From Salinisphaera orenii subsp. orenii MK-B5 (GTDB taxonomy: Bacteria > Pseudomonadota > Gammaproteobacteria > Nevskiales > Salinisphaeraceae), in contig NZ_AYKH01000044.1 of assembly GCF_003788635.1 (NCBI RefSeq), positions 79,299-143,298 of the forward strand: 64,000 nucleotides of DNA, written 5' to 3'. Below the pieces are notes generated by a model that worked only from the letters and a program-made list of their open reading frames with translations, ran no database searches and had not been told where the DNA came from. The position numbers and the translations under genes were made by a program. Below, in pieces: positions 34,932-43,781 of the stretch; the stretch's first letter is position 1, and every line of letters starts with the position of its first letter.

Positions 34932-36440
34932 TTGGGGGGACGGGCCAGAACGCAAGTCAGCACGCCCGCGGGTACCGGTCGTTCGGCCGATGCCGGCGAC
35001 GGCCGCGCCCGGGACGAGCGCGAGCGCCTGCAGCTCCAACGCATGGAGCGTTCGCTCGTTCGCGCCTGGCTGGCCGCGCCGTCGGTGCTGGCGCCGGCGG
35101 ACTACGAATGTCTGCGCTATGCCTTCGGGCTCGCGCGGCTGCACGTCTTCCGACCGGCCGGTCAGCCTCGTGACGTGCGCGTCAACCCGGAGGCCGTCGC
35201 CCCGCTTCGCGGCTGGCTGCTCGGCCATCTGCACGACAGCCTGCGCGGCGGCGAGGCGGCCGAGGCCAAGCTTGCCGTCTGTCGCGAGGCTGCCGCCCAG
35301 GTCCGCGCCCGGGCGATCGAGCTGCGCCGGCGTCTGCTGGCCGATCACCGGGACGACTTCGACGCCGCCGCACTCGACCGCGAGGCCGGGCGCCGGGCGC
35401 TGGTGGTGGTCGCCGGCGGCGGCGGCGGCGCCGGCTACGTCTATGCCGGCGCCTATGCGCGGCTGATGGAGGCGGGACTGATTCCCGACTACATCGTCGG
35501 CAACTCGATCGGCGCCATACTCGGGATCTTCCGCGCCCAGCGCCGCCACGGCGACGTCAACGAGTACGTCGAGTTCGCGCGCCGGGTCAAGAACGCCGAC
35601 ATCTTCAGCGCCGTGCGCCGGCGCAGCGAATTCTGCATGCCGGGGCTGCTGCATCTGCATCTGCGGGCGCTGCATCAGCGCATGGCCATCGGCGATCTGC
35701 GCCGGCCGCTGCGGCTCGATGAAATGGAGATTCCGCTGGATCTGGTGGTCGCCGGCATCCGCCGCCGGCCCTACGAGCGCCTGCCCTCGGACATCCGCTC
35801 GCCGGAGACCGGCATGGCCCGCTGGTTGCCGATGTGGCTGCAGGTCGCCGCCCGCTTCACCCGGCTGCTGCAGTTCTTCAACGCCGACATGGTCGAGCCC
35901 ATCGTGCTCGGCCGCGACAGCGATACCCGTCAGGTGCACGCCGTGGATGCGGCCGGCTTCTCGGCGGCCGTGCCCAGCATCCTGCAGTACGAGCCGGGCC
36001 CCGGCGCCGGCGTGACCCGCGAGATCTTCGCCGAGCTCATGGCGCGGCACGAACTGGCCGCCATCGTCGACGGCGGTGTCGCCGACAACGTGCCGGCGCG
36101 CACCGCCTGGCGCGGTGTGGCGGCCGGGCGAGCGGGCACCCGCAACGCCTATTATCTGGCGTTCGACTGTTTCTTCCCGCGAATGGATCCCAAGAACCTC
36201 TGGCTGTGGCCGATCATGCAGACCGTACAGATGCAGATGCGGGTCAACCGCGTCTATGCCGACACCATGGTGCGTTTCCAGGAGACGCTCTCGCCGCTCA
36301 ATATCGTGCCCGGGGGCGACGCGCTCGATCTGTCCGTGGGCTGGGGCTATCAGGAGATGGATCGCCATCTACCGGAAGTGCGTGAAATGCTGCGCCCCGT
36401 CTCGCTCGACCGGGCGGCGCCGGCCGCGCGCGCCTCGTGA
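34932..36440 (+). CDS. Patatin-like phospholipase with N-terminal DUF3336-type region
   Basis: A 502-residue protein. An N-terminal helical region (about 30-150) resembles DUF3336 of yeast-type triacylglycerol lipases. The patatin domain starts at residue 155 with a glycine-rich oxyanion loop (AGGGGGAGYVYAGAY), has the nucleophile motif GNSIG and the dyad DGG in VDGGVADNVPA. It is likely an intracellular lipase or phospholipase acting at membranes or on storage lipid, consistent with wax-ester metabolism elsewhere in the window. The TTG start at 34932 has GGGAG 8 bases upstream; the ATG at residue 38 is an alternative. It overlaps the next gene by 4 bases, so the two are coupled. Confidence 0.87.
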   Translation: MGGRARTQVSTPAGTGRSADAGDGRARDERERLQLQRMERSLVRAWLAAPSVLAPADYECLRYAFGLARLHVFRPAGQPRDVRVNPEAVAPLRGWLLGHLHDSLRGGEAAEAKLAVCREAAAQVRARAIELRRRLLADHRDDFDAAALDREAGRRALVVVAGGGGGAGYVYAGAYARLMEAGLIPDYIVGNSIGAILGIFRAQRRHGDVNEYVEFARRVKNADIFSAVRRRSEFCMPGLLHLHLRALHQRMAIGDLRRPLRLDEMEIPLDLVVAGIRRRPYERLPSDIRSPETGMARWLPMWLQVAARFTRLLQFFNADMVEPIVLGRDSDTRQVHAVDAAGFSAAVPSILQYEPGPGAGVTREIFAELMARHELAAIVDGGVADNVPARTAWRGVAAGRAGTRNAYYLAFDCFFPRMDPKNLWLWPIMQTVQMQMRVNRVYADTMVRFQETLSPLNIVPGGDALDLSVGWGYQEMDRHLPEVREMLRPVSLDRAAPAARAS

Positions 36441-37468
36441 CCATACGCGACGAGGCCCCGAGCCCGGGCGACATCGCAGACGGCCGGCGGACGCCGCGCG
36501 AGCGGCTCTACCTGCTGTGGGATTTCTCGATCATCGCGCTGGTCTCGGCCAATCTCGCGCTGATCCTGTTCGATGCCCTGTTCGCCGTGGGCTCGTTCGC
36601 CGGGCTGTTCGAGGCGGTCTGGCCGGCCGGCCACCAGTGGTACAAGAGCGCGGTCCACGAGAACTTCGTCACCATCGACCTGGTCTTCGTCGCCATCTTC
36701 GTGACCGATGTGCTTGCCGGCTGGGCGCTGGCGATCGCTGAGAAACGCCATTACCGTTGGTATTTCTATCCGTTCGTGCGCTGGTACGACGTGCTCGGCT
36801 GCATTCCGGTGGCCGGCTTCCGCATGCTGCGCGTGCTGCGCGTGATCTCGATCGTCGTGCGGCTGCAGCGCCTGGGCGTCATCGATGTCCGTAACTGGGC
36901 CGTCTACAAGCACGCGATGATCTACTACGACATCGTGGTCGAAGAGATCTCCGACCGCGTGGTGATCAAGGTGCTCTCCGGCGCGCAGGAGGAGCTTCAG
37001 CACGGCGGCAACGAACTCTCGCGCAAGGTCGTGCGCGATGTCGTCCAGCCGCGCCGGCAGCGGCTGGTGCAGTCCGCCAGCACGCATCTGGAGGAGGCGA
37101 TCGTCAGCGCCTATCAGGCCAACCGAGAGCAGCTGCAGGCCTATGTCGCCGCGGTGGTCAATCGCGGTGTGGAGCAGAACCCGGCGCTGAAGAATCTCGA
37201 GCGGGTGCCGATGCTGGGCAGTTTCGTCAGCCAGGCGCTGGACCAGACGATCACCGACACGGTGAACAACGTGCTCGATGAGGCCGTGGCCGGGCTGTCC
37301 TCGGAGGATTTCGACGCGCTGGTGCAGAACGTCACCGACAGCGTGATCTCGCGGCTCGTCGACGAGGACATCGCCGAGACCTCCGAGCTGCGCGACGCGA
37401 TCGTGGAAGTGCTGGATCTGGTCAAGGAACAGGTCGCCGTGCAGCGCTGGCGCGAGCACTTCGAGTAA
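36437..37468 (+). CDS. Voltage-sensor-like membrane protein with helical C-terminal domain
   Basis: A 343-residue protein starting with GTG inside the patatin stop (GTGA overlap). The N-terminal 150 residues contain hydrophobic segments near 25-50 and 77-100, then a region (DVLGCIPVAGFRMLRVLRVISIVVRLQRL) where Arg recurs every third position, as in the S4 helix of voltage-sensor domains. No pore helix or selectivity filter follows. Residues 160-343 are a long amphipathic helical, charged, soluble domain with many acidic heptad-like stretches. It could be an ion-channel relative that lost its pore, or a membrane sensor controlling the coupled patatin. I do not recognise a named family. Confidence 0.7.
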   Translation: MTIRDEAPSPGDIADGRRTPRERLYLLWDFSIIALVSANLALILFDALFAVGSFAGLFEAVWPAGHQWYKSAVHENFVTIDLVFVAIFVTDVLAGWALAIAEKRHYRWYFYPFVRWYDVLGCIPVAGFRMLRVLRVISIVVRLQRLGVIDVRNWAVYKHAMIYYDIVVEEISDRVVIKVLSGAQEELQHGGNELSRKVVRDVVQPRRQRLVQSASTHLEEAIVSAYQANREQLQAYVAAVVNRGVEQNPALKNLERVPMLGSFVSQALDQTITDTVNNVLDEAVAGLSSEDFDALVQNVTDSVISRLVDEDIAETSELRDAIVEVLDLVKEQVAVQRWREHFE

Positions 37469-37490
37469 TCTCGGGGGACAACGTCACCGG

Positions 37491-38522
37491 ATGAGAGCCG
37501 CCATGCACCACCCTCGCCATCGATCCCGCCGTGCGGTCGCGGCGACCTGCTGCATGCTTCTGGCCCTCGTGCTGGCCGGCTGCGATTGGAGCGAGGAGCT
37601 GGGGCTGAGCGGCGACGATGCGGACGAAGCCGACGGCACGCCGCCGGTGGCCGAGACCCGCGTGCCCGGCCTTCGTCTCGTGGCCTCGGAGCGGAGTTTC
37701 GACAACAGCTACGATGCGCTGGTCGACGCGATTTCAATCCGGACCACTGTCGGCATCATCGCCGTCGATCATCGCGCGAATGCGGCCGGCGTGACGGGCA
37801 GCCTGCGGCCCACCCGCGTGCTCATCTACGATCCGGTCAACCGTACGGCGCCGCTGATCGCGGCCGACCCCAGGGCCGCGCTGGATCTGCCCCCGGCCAT
37901 GCTCGTCTACCGTGACGGCGCGGACGAGACCGGCATCGCCTACAACAGCGCGGCCTATCTGGCCGCCCGGCACGATCTGGACGATGCCGAGGACGGCGCG
38001 CTCGAGGGGTTGGCGGACGAACAGCAGGCGATCGCGGAAGAGGCGGCCGCCGCCGATGTCGAAGACCCCGATTCCGCGGCCGGCATCGGCGAGAGCGAAG
38101 GCATCGAACAGCGCGAGAGTGAAGCCGGTTTCGCGGCCACCGTGAATGCGCTCACCGCCGCGATCAACGACGACGCCGATCTCGGGCTGATCGATCGTGT
38201 CGATCTGCAGGCGCGGGCCAACAGCACCGGGCGTGCGCTGGACCCGGCCTTCCTGTTCTTCGTCTCCGCGCCCGAGGACGCGACCGCGCTGCTGCGCGGG
38301 GCCCAGACCGCCGGCATCGATCTGCCGCTGCGCCTGCTCGTCACCCAGGCCGAGGACGGCACCGTCGCCATCCACTGGAACGATCCCGCCTTCATCGCCG
38401 AGCGCCACGGCATCACCGATCGCGACGACAGCGTGGCCGATCTCGCCGAGCGCCTGGAGGCGTTGGCCGACACCGCCGCGGACGCCACGACCGCAGGCGC
38501 CGCCGGCAGCGAGCCGCTCTAG
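37491..38522 (+). CDS. Lipoprotein with two DUF302 domains
   Basis: A 343-residue predicted lipoprotein with lipobox LVLAGC (Cys near residue 28). Two DUF302 domains follow: the first (about 65-165) has IIAVDHRANAAGVTGSLRPTRVLIYDP and PAMLVYRDGADETGIAYNSAAYLAARHDL; the second (about 210-320) has LQARANSTGRALDPAFLFFVSAP and LRLLVTQAEDGTVAIHWNDPAFIAERHGI. An acidic linker lies between. DUF302 proteins are periplasmic or surface proteins of unknown function. It starts 22 bases after the voltage-sensor-like gene, so may be part of that transcript. Confidence 0.85.
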   Translation: MRAAMHHPRHRSRRAVAATCCMLLALVLAGCDWSEELGLSGDDADEADGTPPVAETRVPGLRLVASERSFDNSYDALVDAISIRTTVGIIAVDHRANAAGVTGSLRPTRVLIYDPVNRTAPLIAADPRAALDLPPAMLVYRDGADETGIAYNSAAYLAARHDLDDAEDGALEGLADEQQAIAEEAAAADVEDPDSAAGIGESEGIEQRESEAGFAATVNALTAAINDDADLGLIDRVDLQARANSTGRALDPAFLFFVSAPEDATALLRGAQTAGIDLPLRLLVTQAEDGTVAIHWNDPAFIAERHGITDRDDSVADLAERLEALADTAADATTAGAAGSEPL

Positions 38523-38722
38523 CGCCCGTCAATACGGCATGCGGGCCCGCCCCGTCGCTAGGCGCTTCCGGAAAATGGACCCTGGGCGGCAAGACAACGT
38601 CGTGCGCGCCGCACAGTCACTTTCCCGCCCGCGTGCAACGGCGCTGCCTGCCGAACCTTGCCAATTCATGGGGCGTTTGGACCCTCGGGTTGGGCTGCCC
38701 GTGAAATTATTAACCCGGCGCC

Positions 38723-38748
38723 AAAACAGCTGAATCATCAGCTGTTTT
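38723..38748. terminator. Bidirectional terminator-like hairpin
   Basis: AAAACAGCTGA (38723-38733) and TCAGCTGTTTT (38738-38748) with loop ATCA. It has A-rich and T-rich sides in both directions and lies between two convergent genes. Confidence 0.6.
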
Positions 38749-38847
38749 CAACGCGCTTAAAAATAGAGGCCGGCGCAATTTTGTTCTCTACTTTCAAGCG
38801 CTTCGCGGCCTATGGCCGCTGCGAGCACGCTAGCGCATGCTTGCTCT

Positions 38848-38885
38848 ATCAACCCGGCATGAACTTATTTTCGTGCCGGGTTGAT
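38848..38885. repeat. Perfect 12-bp inverted repeat
   Basis: ATCAACCCGGCA (38848-38859) and TGCCGGGTTGAT (38874-38885) around a 14-base AT-rich centre. Possibly a stem or the remnant of a mobile-element end. There is no T-run. Confidence 0.5.
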
Positions 38886-38934
38886 AACCATGGGTGCCCG
38901 GCAGCGTTGCACGTGTTGATCATGGTGCGCTGCG

Positions 38935-39006
38935 ATCGGCAACTCGCGCCTTGTGGAACACGAGGTGCGGTCTCCAACGCGGCGTTCGCATGGCGTGTTG
39001 AAGGCC
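38935..39006 (-). mobile_element. Fragment of the MITE-like repeat, copy E
   Basis: About 70 bases matching one end of copy A (shared blocks CTCGCGCCTTG and GTGCGGTCTCCAACGCGGCG), including a degraded terminal GTGTTGAAGGCC. The rest of the element is missing. As with the full copies, it is between convergent genes. Confidence 0.6.
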
Positions 39007-39050
39007 TCCGTCCGTATTCCCGTGAGCGGCGCTGCGGATCGCTCGGGGGC

Positions 39051-40004
39051 TCACCAGCGCGCGCGGTAGCCGCGGGCGTCGATGTGCACGAACGGCCCGT
39101 GGTGGGCATTGGCCGGGTAGGCGCTCAGGCCGCCGATCAGCTCGGGATGGGCCGCGTTCACGGTTTCCACGAGATCCGCCAGCCAGGCCGCATCGCGGGT
39201 ATCGACGGTGCCGTCGCCGTTGAGGTCGTCCATGCGGTCGTCGCCGTCGGCGTCCACGTAGATGTCGGCGGCGCCGCCGAACAGATGTCGGCTGTAGCGG
39301 GTGGTGTTGCCGATGTCGGCGTTGTACCAGGGCGTGCGGTAGCCGCTCATCACGGTGATGGTGTCGAGGGGAAAGCCGGCCTCGGCGAGTGCGCCGTGCA
39401 GGCGTTCGAGCTTGTCCAGCAGTCGCGGCTGCACCAGCACGTACTTCGGCCAGTGCTCCGGCTGCTGATGGCAGAGAAACTGGTCAAGCCGGAAATGCGG
39501 CGACAGGCGGGTATCGCGGTTGGCGGGCGTCACCCGGATCAGCCCCGCCGGCGGCGCCGTGTCGGGCCGCCCGGCCTGGGGTTGCGGTTCGTAGCGGCCG
39601 ATGCGAAAGCCGTCCAGCGTGCGTCGCGCGTGATCCACCGGCGTCTTGACGAAGACGTTGAGGCGTACCTCCGCGGTGCCGCCCTCCGCGTGCACCACCA
39701 GCGGGTAGAGGCCGGGCCGCTCGGGGGCGCGCCAGCGCCAGGCGCGGCTGCCGGGCACGCCGGTGATGCGACCGCGGCCGCCGGTCTGCAGCACGGCCGC
39801 CTGGCCGGCGGCCAGGCCCGTCGCCCGGATGGGCAGCGTCCGGCCGGGCATGACGAAGGCGGCGAGGACATCGCCGCCTTCGCGCTGGTCGCCGGCGTGC
39901 ACGGTGAAGCGCGAGGGCGGCGCGTCCCGGGCCTCGGCCGCGGGCGCGATCGCCGCGCCCGCGACGAGCGCGAGCACCAGGCACAGTGTCCGCACCCGAT
40001 GCAT
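39051..40004 (-). CDS. MepK/YcbK-like M15 peptidoglycan endopeptidase with EF-hand insert
   Basis: A 317-residue exported protein. A signal peptide (1-25) is followed by an Ig-like beta region (about 35-125) and a DUF882/M15A zinc peptidase domain with FRLDQFLCHQQ, MSGYRTPWYNA, SRHLFGGAADIYVD and HGPFVHIDARG carrying the zinc ligands. Between the last two motifs is an Asp-rich loop pair (DADGDDRMDDLNGDGTVDTRDA) that looks like an EF-hand/dockerin calcium repeat, which E. coli MepK lacks. MepK cleaves 3-3 crosslinks made by L,D-transpeptidases; the gene lies 8 bases after ldtD, as ycbK follows ycbB in E. coli. Confidence 0.88.
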   Translation of the reverse strand: MHRVRTLCLVLALVAGAAIAPAAEARDAPPSRFTVHAGDQREGGDVLAAFVMPGRTLPIRATGLAAGQAAVLQTGGRGRITGVPGSRAWRWRAPERPGLYPLVVHAEGGTAEVRLNVFVKTPVDHARRTLDGFRIGRYEPQPQAGRPDTAPPAGLIRVTPANRDTRLSPHFRLDQFLCHQQPEHWPKYVLVQPRLLDKLERLHGALAEAGFPLDTITVMSGYRTPWYNADIGNTTRYSRHLFGGAADIYVDADGDDRMDDLNGDGTVDTRDAAWLADLVETVNAAHPELIGGLSAYPANAHHGPFVHIDARGYRARW

Positions 40005-40012
40005 CGGCCGGC

Positions 40013-41812
40013 CTAGGCCGCCTCGGCGGCCTGGTCGGACGACGGCACAGTCGTCGCGGCCTGACGCAGGGCCTCGTCAACGCGGCGGTCGTGTTCGTAG
40101 AGATCGGGCCGGAACTGGACGCCCTCGTCGGTGACGAAGGCGGTCCAGTACATCAGATAGACCGGGATCGACTCGGCCAGATCCACGCGTTTGCGCGAGC
40201 CCTCGTGCAGGGCGTCGTCGATGCGCCCGGCGTCCCAGTCCGGCCGGCCGTCCAGCACAAAGGCGGCGAGATCGTCCGGCCGGGCGACGCGCACGCAGCC
40301 GTGGCTGAAGGCGCGCTCGGTACGGGAGAACAGACGTTCGGCCGGGCTGTCGTGGAGATAAACCGCGTATTCGTTCGGAAACATGAACTTGACGAGGCCG
40401 AGCGCGTTCCGCGCGCCGGCACGCTGGCGGATGAACAGTTCGCCGGCCTCGACCTGTGTGAGGCGTTCCTTACTGGGCTCCAATGGGGTCGCGTTCGGCC
40501 CGAAGGCGCGCACGATCTCGTAGCGGTTGGCCTCGAGATAGCCCGGCTCGGCCCGGGCCTCCGGCACGATCTCCTCGGCCGCGATGCCACGCGGCACGTT
40601 CCAGTAGGGCCGGAAGATCACGTACTGCATCCGGTCCGAGAACACGGGCGTCGCGCGGTCGTTGTAGGTCTCGCCGACCACCACCTTCATCGTGAGCGCG
40701 GGACGGCCGTCCTCGAAGGCGCGCAGCCGGTATTCGGGAATGTTGACCATGATGTAGCGTTCGCCGAGATCGCCCGGCAGCCAGCGCCAGCGCTCCAGGT
40801 TGATCTCGATGTCGCGGACCCGCCGCGTCGCCGGCACGTTGAGCGCGGCGAGCGTCTGTTCGCCTACGCGGCCGTCCACGGCCAGGCCGTGGCGGCGCTG
40901 GAAACGCTCGACCGCCGCGGCCAGGGCGTCGTCATAGCGCGGTGCGCGCGTTTCCGCTTCGGTGGCGGTGTCGGTCGATGCGGCCGTTGGCGAGTCGTCG
41001 TCGGGCGCCGGTGCTGTGTTGTCGCCGGACGGCAGATCCCCCGTCAGGCGCAGGCGTTCGCGCAGCGTGTTCACGCGGGCGTCGCGTACGCCGGGCTCCA
41101 GCAGCGGCCCCTCGGGCAGGGTGGGCCAGCCGCCGTCGTCGGCGATGGCGCGATAGTCGGCGAGCGCCTTGACCAGGCGCGTATAGCCGTCGTGCGGCGG
41201 GCGCAGTTCGGACAGCGCGGCATCCACATTGCCGTTCACGGCGGCGTGCTCGAGCGCGCCGACGTAGTCGGCCGGCGGCAGATCCTCGTACCAGCGGGGC
41301 CGCAGGTCGCCGGTTTCGACCCGGCCTTCGTGCAGGTCGGCGGCGTACTGCACGAACACGCGGCTGAGGGCGATGTCGAGTGCCGCGCGGTCGGCCGCGC
41401 TCAGGGTCTCGGGATCGGTGCGGGCCGCCTCCGCGCGCCGCGCCAGGGCATCGGCGCGGTAGTCGGCGGCGATCAGGCCCTGCCGATCCGCGCGCGCGAC
41501 AGCCGCCAGCAGAGCCTCGACCGCCTCTCGCGGGCGACCCTCGGCGTCGAGCCAGGCGGGCGCGTGATCGTGCGCGGCGTAGTAGTCCGCCAGCGCCGCG
41601 TCAACGGTGGCCTCCGATAGCGCGCGCGTGCGCTCGCGGATCGCCCGCGCGGTGGCCGCGCCGGCCTGCGGCTCGGCGGCCTCGGAGGCCGTGTCGCTGG
41701 AATCCGTCCGGTCCCGGGCCGTGCGTTCGGCGTCCGTGCGTTCGGGTGCGCCGCCGCAGGCCGCGGTCATGAGAATGAGTCCGGCCATCAGGCCGTTGCG
41801 TGCCGATTTCAC
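40013..41812 (-). CDS. ldtD: L,D-transpeptidase (LdtD/YcbB type)
   Basis: A 599-residue periplasmic enzyme forming 3-3 peptidoglycan crosslinks. It has a lipobox MTAAC (Cys 19), so unlike E. coli LdtD it is probably a lipoprotein. A helical scaffold domain (about 60-260) leads to a peptidoglycan-binding repeat (AVERFQRRHGLAVDGRVGEQTLAALNV) and the YkuD domain with YIMVNIPEYRLRAFEDG, and the active-site motif SHGCVRVARPDDLA. An Asp/Thr-rich low-complexity linker lies before the binding domain. Coupled with the downstream MepK-like hydrolase, giving a crosslink maker and breaker pair. Confidence 0.93.
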   Translation of the reverse strand: MKSARNGLMAGLILMTAACGGAPERTDAERTARDRTDSSDTASEAAEPQAGAATARAIRERTRALSEATVDAALADYYAAHDHAPAWLDAEGRPREAVEALLAAVARADRQGLIAADYRADALARRAEAARTDPETLSAADRAALDIALSRVFVQYAADLHEGRVETGDLRPRWYEDLPPADYVGALEHAAVNGNVDAALSELRPPHDGYTRLVKALADYRAIADDGGWPTLPEGPLLEPGVRDARVNTLRERLRLTGDLPSGDNTAPAPDDDSPTAASTDTATEAETRAPRYDDALAAAVERFQRRHGLAVDGRVGEQTLAALNVPATRRVRDIEINLERWRWLPGDLGERYIMVNIPEYRLRAFEDGRPALTMKVVVGETYNDRATPVFSDRMQYVIFRPYWNVPRGIAAEEIVPEARAEPGYLEANRYEIVRAFGPNATPLEPSKERLTQVEAGELFIRQRAGARNALGLVKFMFPNEYAVYLHDSPAERLFSRTERAFSHGCVRVARPDDLAAFVLDGRPDWDAGRIDDALHEGSRKRVDLAESIPVYLMYWTAFVTDEGVQFRPDLYEHDRRVDEALRQAATTVPSSDQAAEAA

Positions 41813-41831
41813 GTGATGTGTCTTTGTTTTG

Positions 41832-41869
41832 GGGTCCCCGGCCGCGGATGCTATCGCAGCCGGGGACCC
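41832..41869. repeat. Perfect 11-bp inverted repeat between the Lon-N gene and ldtD
   Basis: GGGTCCCCGGC (41832-41842) and GCCGGGGACCC (41859-41869) with a 16-base loop. On the minus strand the stem is followed by an A-rich rather than T-rich stretch, so intrinsic termination is doubtful; it may stabilise the 3' end of the upstream mRNA. Confidence 0.45.
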
Positions 41870-41881
41870 GGCGACAGCGGC

Positions 41882-42469
41882 TCAGCTTCGGGCGTTCTCG
41901 ATCTCGACCATGGGTCGGATGCGGCGCAGCCGTTCCAGCGGATCGTCGGTGGCCAGCAGGTCGTGCTTGGTGGCGGCGTCGAAGGGCAGCAGTTCGGTGA
42001 GCCGGGCGGACAGCCAGCTGGCCGAGTCGTAGTCGCTGCCCTGCTTGTCGTAGGGCAGGCCGACTTCCTCGATCAGCGCCGCGGCGATCTGCTTGAGGGC
42101 GGTGAACTCGATCGGGCAGGCGGCATCGGCGGATTCGTCGATGAACGTGACCTCGCCCCACCACAGGCCGTCCTCCGCCTGGCGCGAGGCGGTCAGCTCG
42201 AAGCGGCGGCGGCCTTCGACCGTGATGCCCAGCTGGCCGTCGTCCAGGCGGTCGAAATCGACGATGTCGACCCGCGTGCCCACGGCGTGCGGCGCGCTGA
42301 ATGCGCCCTCCGCGGCCGGCTGCGCGGCGCACACGCCGAACCCCGTGCCCGTCTTCATGCACCGGGCGACCATGTCCAGATAACGTGGCTCGAAGATGCG
42401 CAGCGACATGATGCCGCCGGGAAAGACCACGGTGGACAGGGGAAACAGGGGATATTCGGAATGATCCAT
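41882..42469 (-). CDS. Lon substrate-binding (LonN) domain protein
   Basis: A 195-residue cytosolic protein made of the Lon N-terminal domain alone (PF02190), without ATPase or protease. It starts YPLFPLSTVVFPGGIMSLRIFEPRYLDM, the diagnostic block, followed by GFGVC, GTRVDIVDFDRLDDGQLGITVEGRRRFEL, and ends in the helical part TELLPFDAATKHDLLATDDPLERLRRI. Such proteins are widespread in proteobacteria with unknown function, perhaps binding unfolded substrates. It is divergent from the thioesterase pair. Confidence 0.92.
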   Translation of the reverse strand: MDHSEYPLFPLSTVVFPGGIMSLRIFEPRYLDMVARCMKTGTGFGVCAAQPAAEGAFSAPHAVGTRVDIVDFDRLDDGQLGITVEGRRRFELTASRQAEDGLWWGEVTFIDESADAACPIEFTALKQIAAALIEEVGLPYDKQGSDYDSASWLSARLTELLPFDAATKHDLLATDDPLERLRRIRPMVEIENARS

Positions 42470-42778
42470 AACGGTGCCGATCGGCTCGGTGACCTCATTG
42501 CATCTTGTGTCGTATCGCCAGAGCCGGCCTCGGGGCGAAAAGCGGCCACCTGCGGCGTTCTGCCGCTCGACCCCGGGCCGGCGAACGGCGCGCCGTGCAT
42601 CCGACCGCTGCTTGCTTCGCCGAGGGCACGAGAACCACGTGAAACAGGATGATGGCGATGCGTGGCCCCGGCGCCGGCGTCTGCCGTCGCCGGGGACTCT
42701 TTGGCCATTCTACGTGCTGGGGCGTTGTCGCGTTGCGAACCGTGACAGGGGCGCGGGCAGCGGCTAGGCTCACCGGCC
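42470..42778. other. Divergent intergenic region with a hairpin
   Basis: About 309 bases between the Lon-N gene and the thioesterase pair. It contains arms CCCCGGCG (42666-42673) and CGCCGGGG (42688-42695) followed by ACTCTTT, a weak terminator-like hairpin on the plus strand upstream of the thioesterases. It could end a short leader RNA. Nothing else was recognised. Confidence 0.4.
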
Positions 42779-43237
42779 ATGGGCGAGGACATCGACAAGC
42801 GCGACCCGGCGGTCCGCGAGACCATCGCCGGGCGTTTCAACCGCATGATTCCGCACAACCAGGCGATCGGCCTGCAGGTGGCGGACGTCGCCGGCGAGCG
42901 CATTCGCACCACGCTGGCCTACCGGGCGGACTTTCTCGGCGATCCGGAGGCCGGGCTCTGGCACACCGCGATCGGCACCACCGCGGCGGATTCGACCTGC
43001 GGGCTGGCCGTGTTCCTGGCCATCTCGGGGCTGGAGTCGGTGGCGACCATCGATCTGCGCATGGACTATCTGCGGCCCGCGGTCGCCGGCCGGGCGCTGG
43101 AGATCGAGGCCGAGTGCTATCACGTCACCCAGTGCGTGGCCTTCGCCGAGGCCACGCTGCACCAGGGCGATCGCGAGCGCCCGACCGCCCGCTGCACCGC
43201 CGCGTTCATGCGCACCGGCCGCTCGGTGCTGGCATGA
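42779..43237 (+). CDS. PaaI-type hotdog thioesterase
   Basis: A 152-residue hotdog-fold protein. The family pattern WHTAIGTTAADSTCGLAVFLAI (here with Trp-His in place of the usual His-Gly), ATIDLRMDYLRPAVAG and CTAAFMRTG is visible. It is likely an acyl-CoA thioesterase. Its stop overlaps the start of a second hotdog gene (ATGA), so the two products may form a heteromer or act on related substrates. Confidence 0.85.
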   Translation: MGEDIDKRDPAVRETIAGRFNRMIPHNQAIGLQVADVAGERIRTTLAYRADFLGDPEAGLWHTAIGTTAADSTCGLAVFLAISGLESVATIDLRMDYLRPAVAGRALEIEAECYHVTQCVAFAEATLHQGDRERPTARCTAAFMRTGRSVLA

Positions 43238-43707
43238 GCGCCCGCGGCGAGCGCGTCCGGGCGGCGGTCGCCGCCGCCGACTACGCGCGCCTGATCGCGG
43301 CCATTCCCTATGCCGGCTACCTCGGCATCGGCGTGGAGCACGACGGCGAGGCCCGCCGCTATCGCATGCCCTATCGCGATGAACTCATCGGCAACGCCCG
43401 CAAGTCGGCGCTGCACGGCGGCACCGTCGCCGGCTTTCTGGAACTGGCGATGCAGCTGGACGTGCTCATCGCCGAGGCCCAGCCGCGGCTGCCCTACGCG
43501 ATCGATTTCGCGATCGACTACTGGCGCTCGGCCGGCCCGCACGACTGCATCGCCGACTGCCGGCTGATCCGTTCCGGGCGCCGTCTGGCGCAGGTGCAGG
43601 CCGAATGCTGGCAGCAGTCGCGGGATACGCCGGTGGCCTTCGCCCGGGCCGATTTCCTGCTGCGGGCGTTCGACGACGACGATACGACGCCCGCACCCGG
43701 CGACTGA
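43234..43707 (+). CDS. Second PaaI-type hotdog thioesterase
   Basis: A 157-residue hotdog-fold protein with the conserved LIGNARKSALHGGTVAGFLELAMQ block (HGG), then AIDFAIDYWRSAGPHDCIADC and a strand VQAECWQQSRDTPVAFARADFLL. It is translationally coupled to the preceding thioesterase by a 4-base overlap and precedes tesB by 74 bases. Three thioesterases in a row suggest a fatty-acyl-CoA-rich metabolism. Confidence 0.85.
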   Translation: MSARGERVRAAVAAADYARLIAAIPYAGYLGIGVEHDGEARRYRMPYRDELIGNARKSALHGGTVAGFLELAMQLDVLIAEAQPRLPYAIDFAIDYWRSAGPHDCIADCRLIRSGRRLAQVQAECWQQSRDTPVAFARADFLLRAFDDDDTTPAPGD

Positions 43708-43781
43708 ACGCGGTGCCCGCGCTCGCGATCGCCGCGATCGATTAGAATCGGGGTTTTTGCCGGTTTCGGCGGGGGTACGCC

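Larger units (their letters stand above)
38523..39050. other. Intergenic region with hairpins and a repeat fragment
   Basis: About 530 bases between convergent genes, with a lower-GC stretch at 38700-38800. It holds a bidirectional terminator-like hairpin, a 12-bp inverted repeat and a fragment of the dispersed repeat (each listed separately). No coding frame is convincing. Confidence 0.5.

Noticed and set aside
41832..41869. The inverted repeat upstream of ldtD as an intrinsic terminator
   Set aside because: The stem is strong but the following bases on the minus strand are A-rich rather than T-rich, so it is listed only as a repeat.
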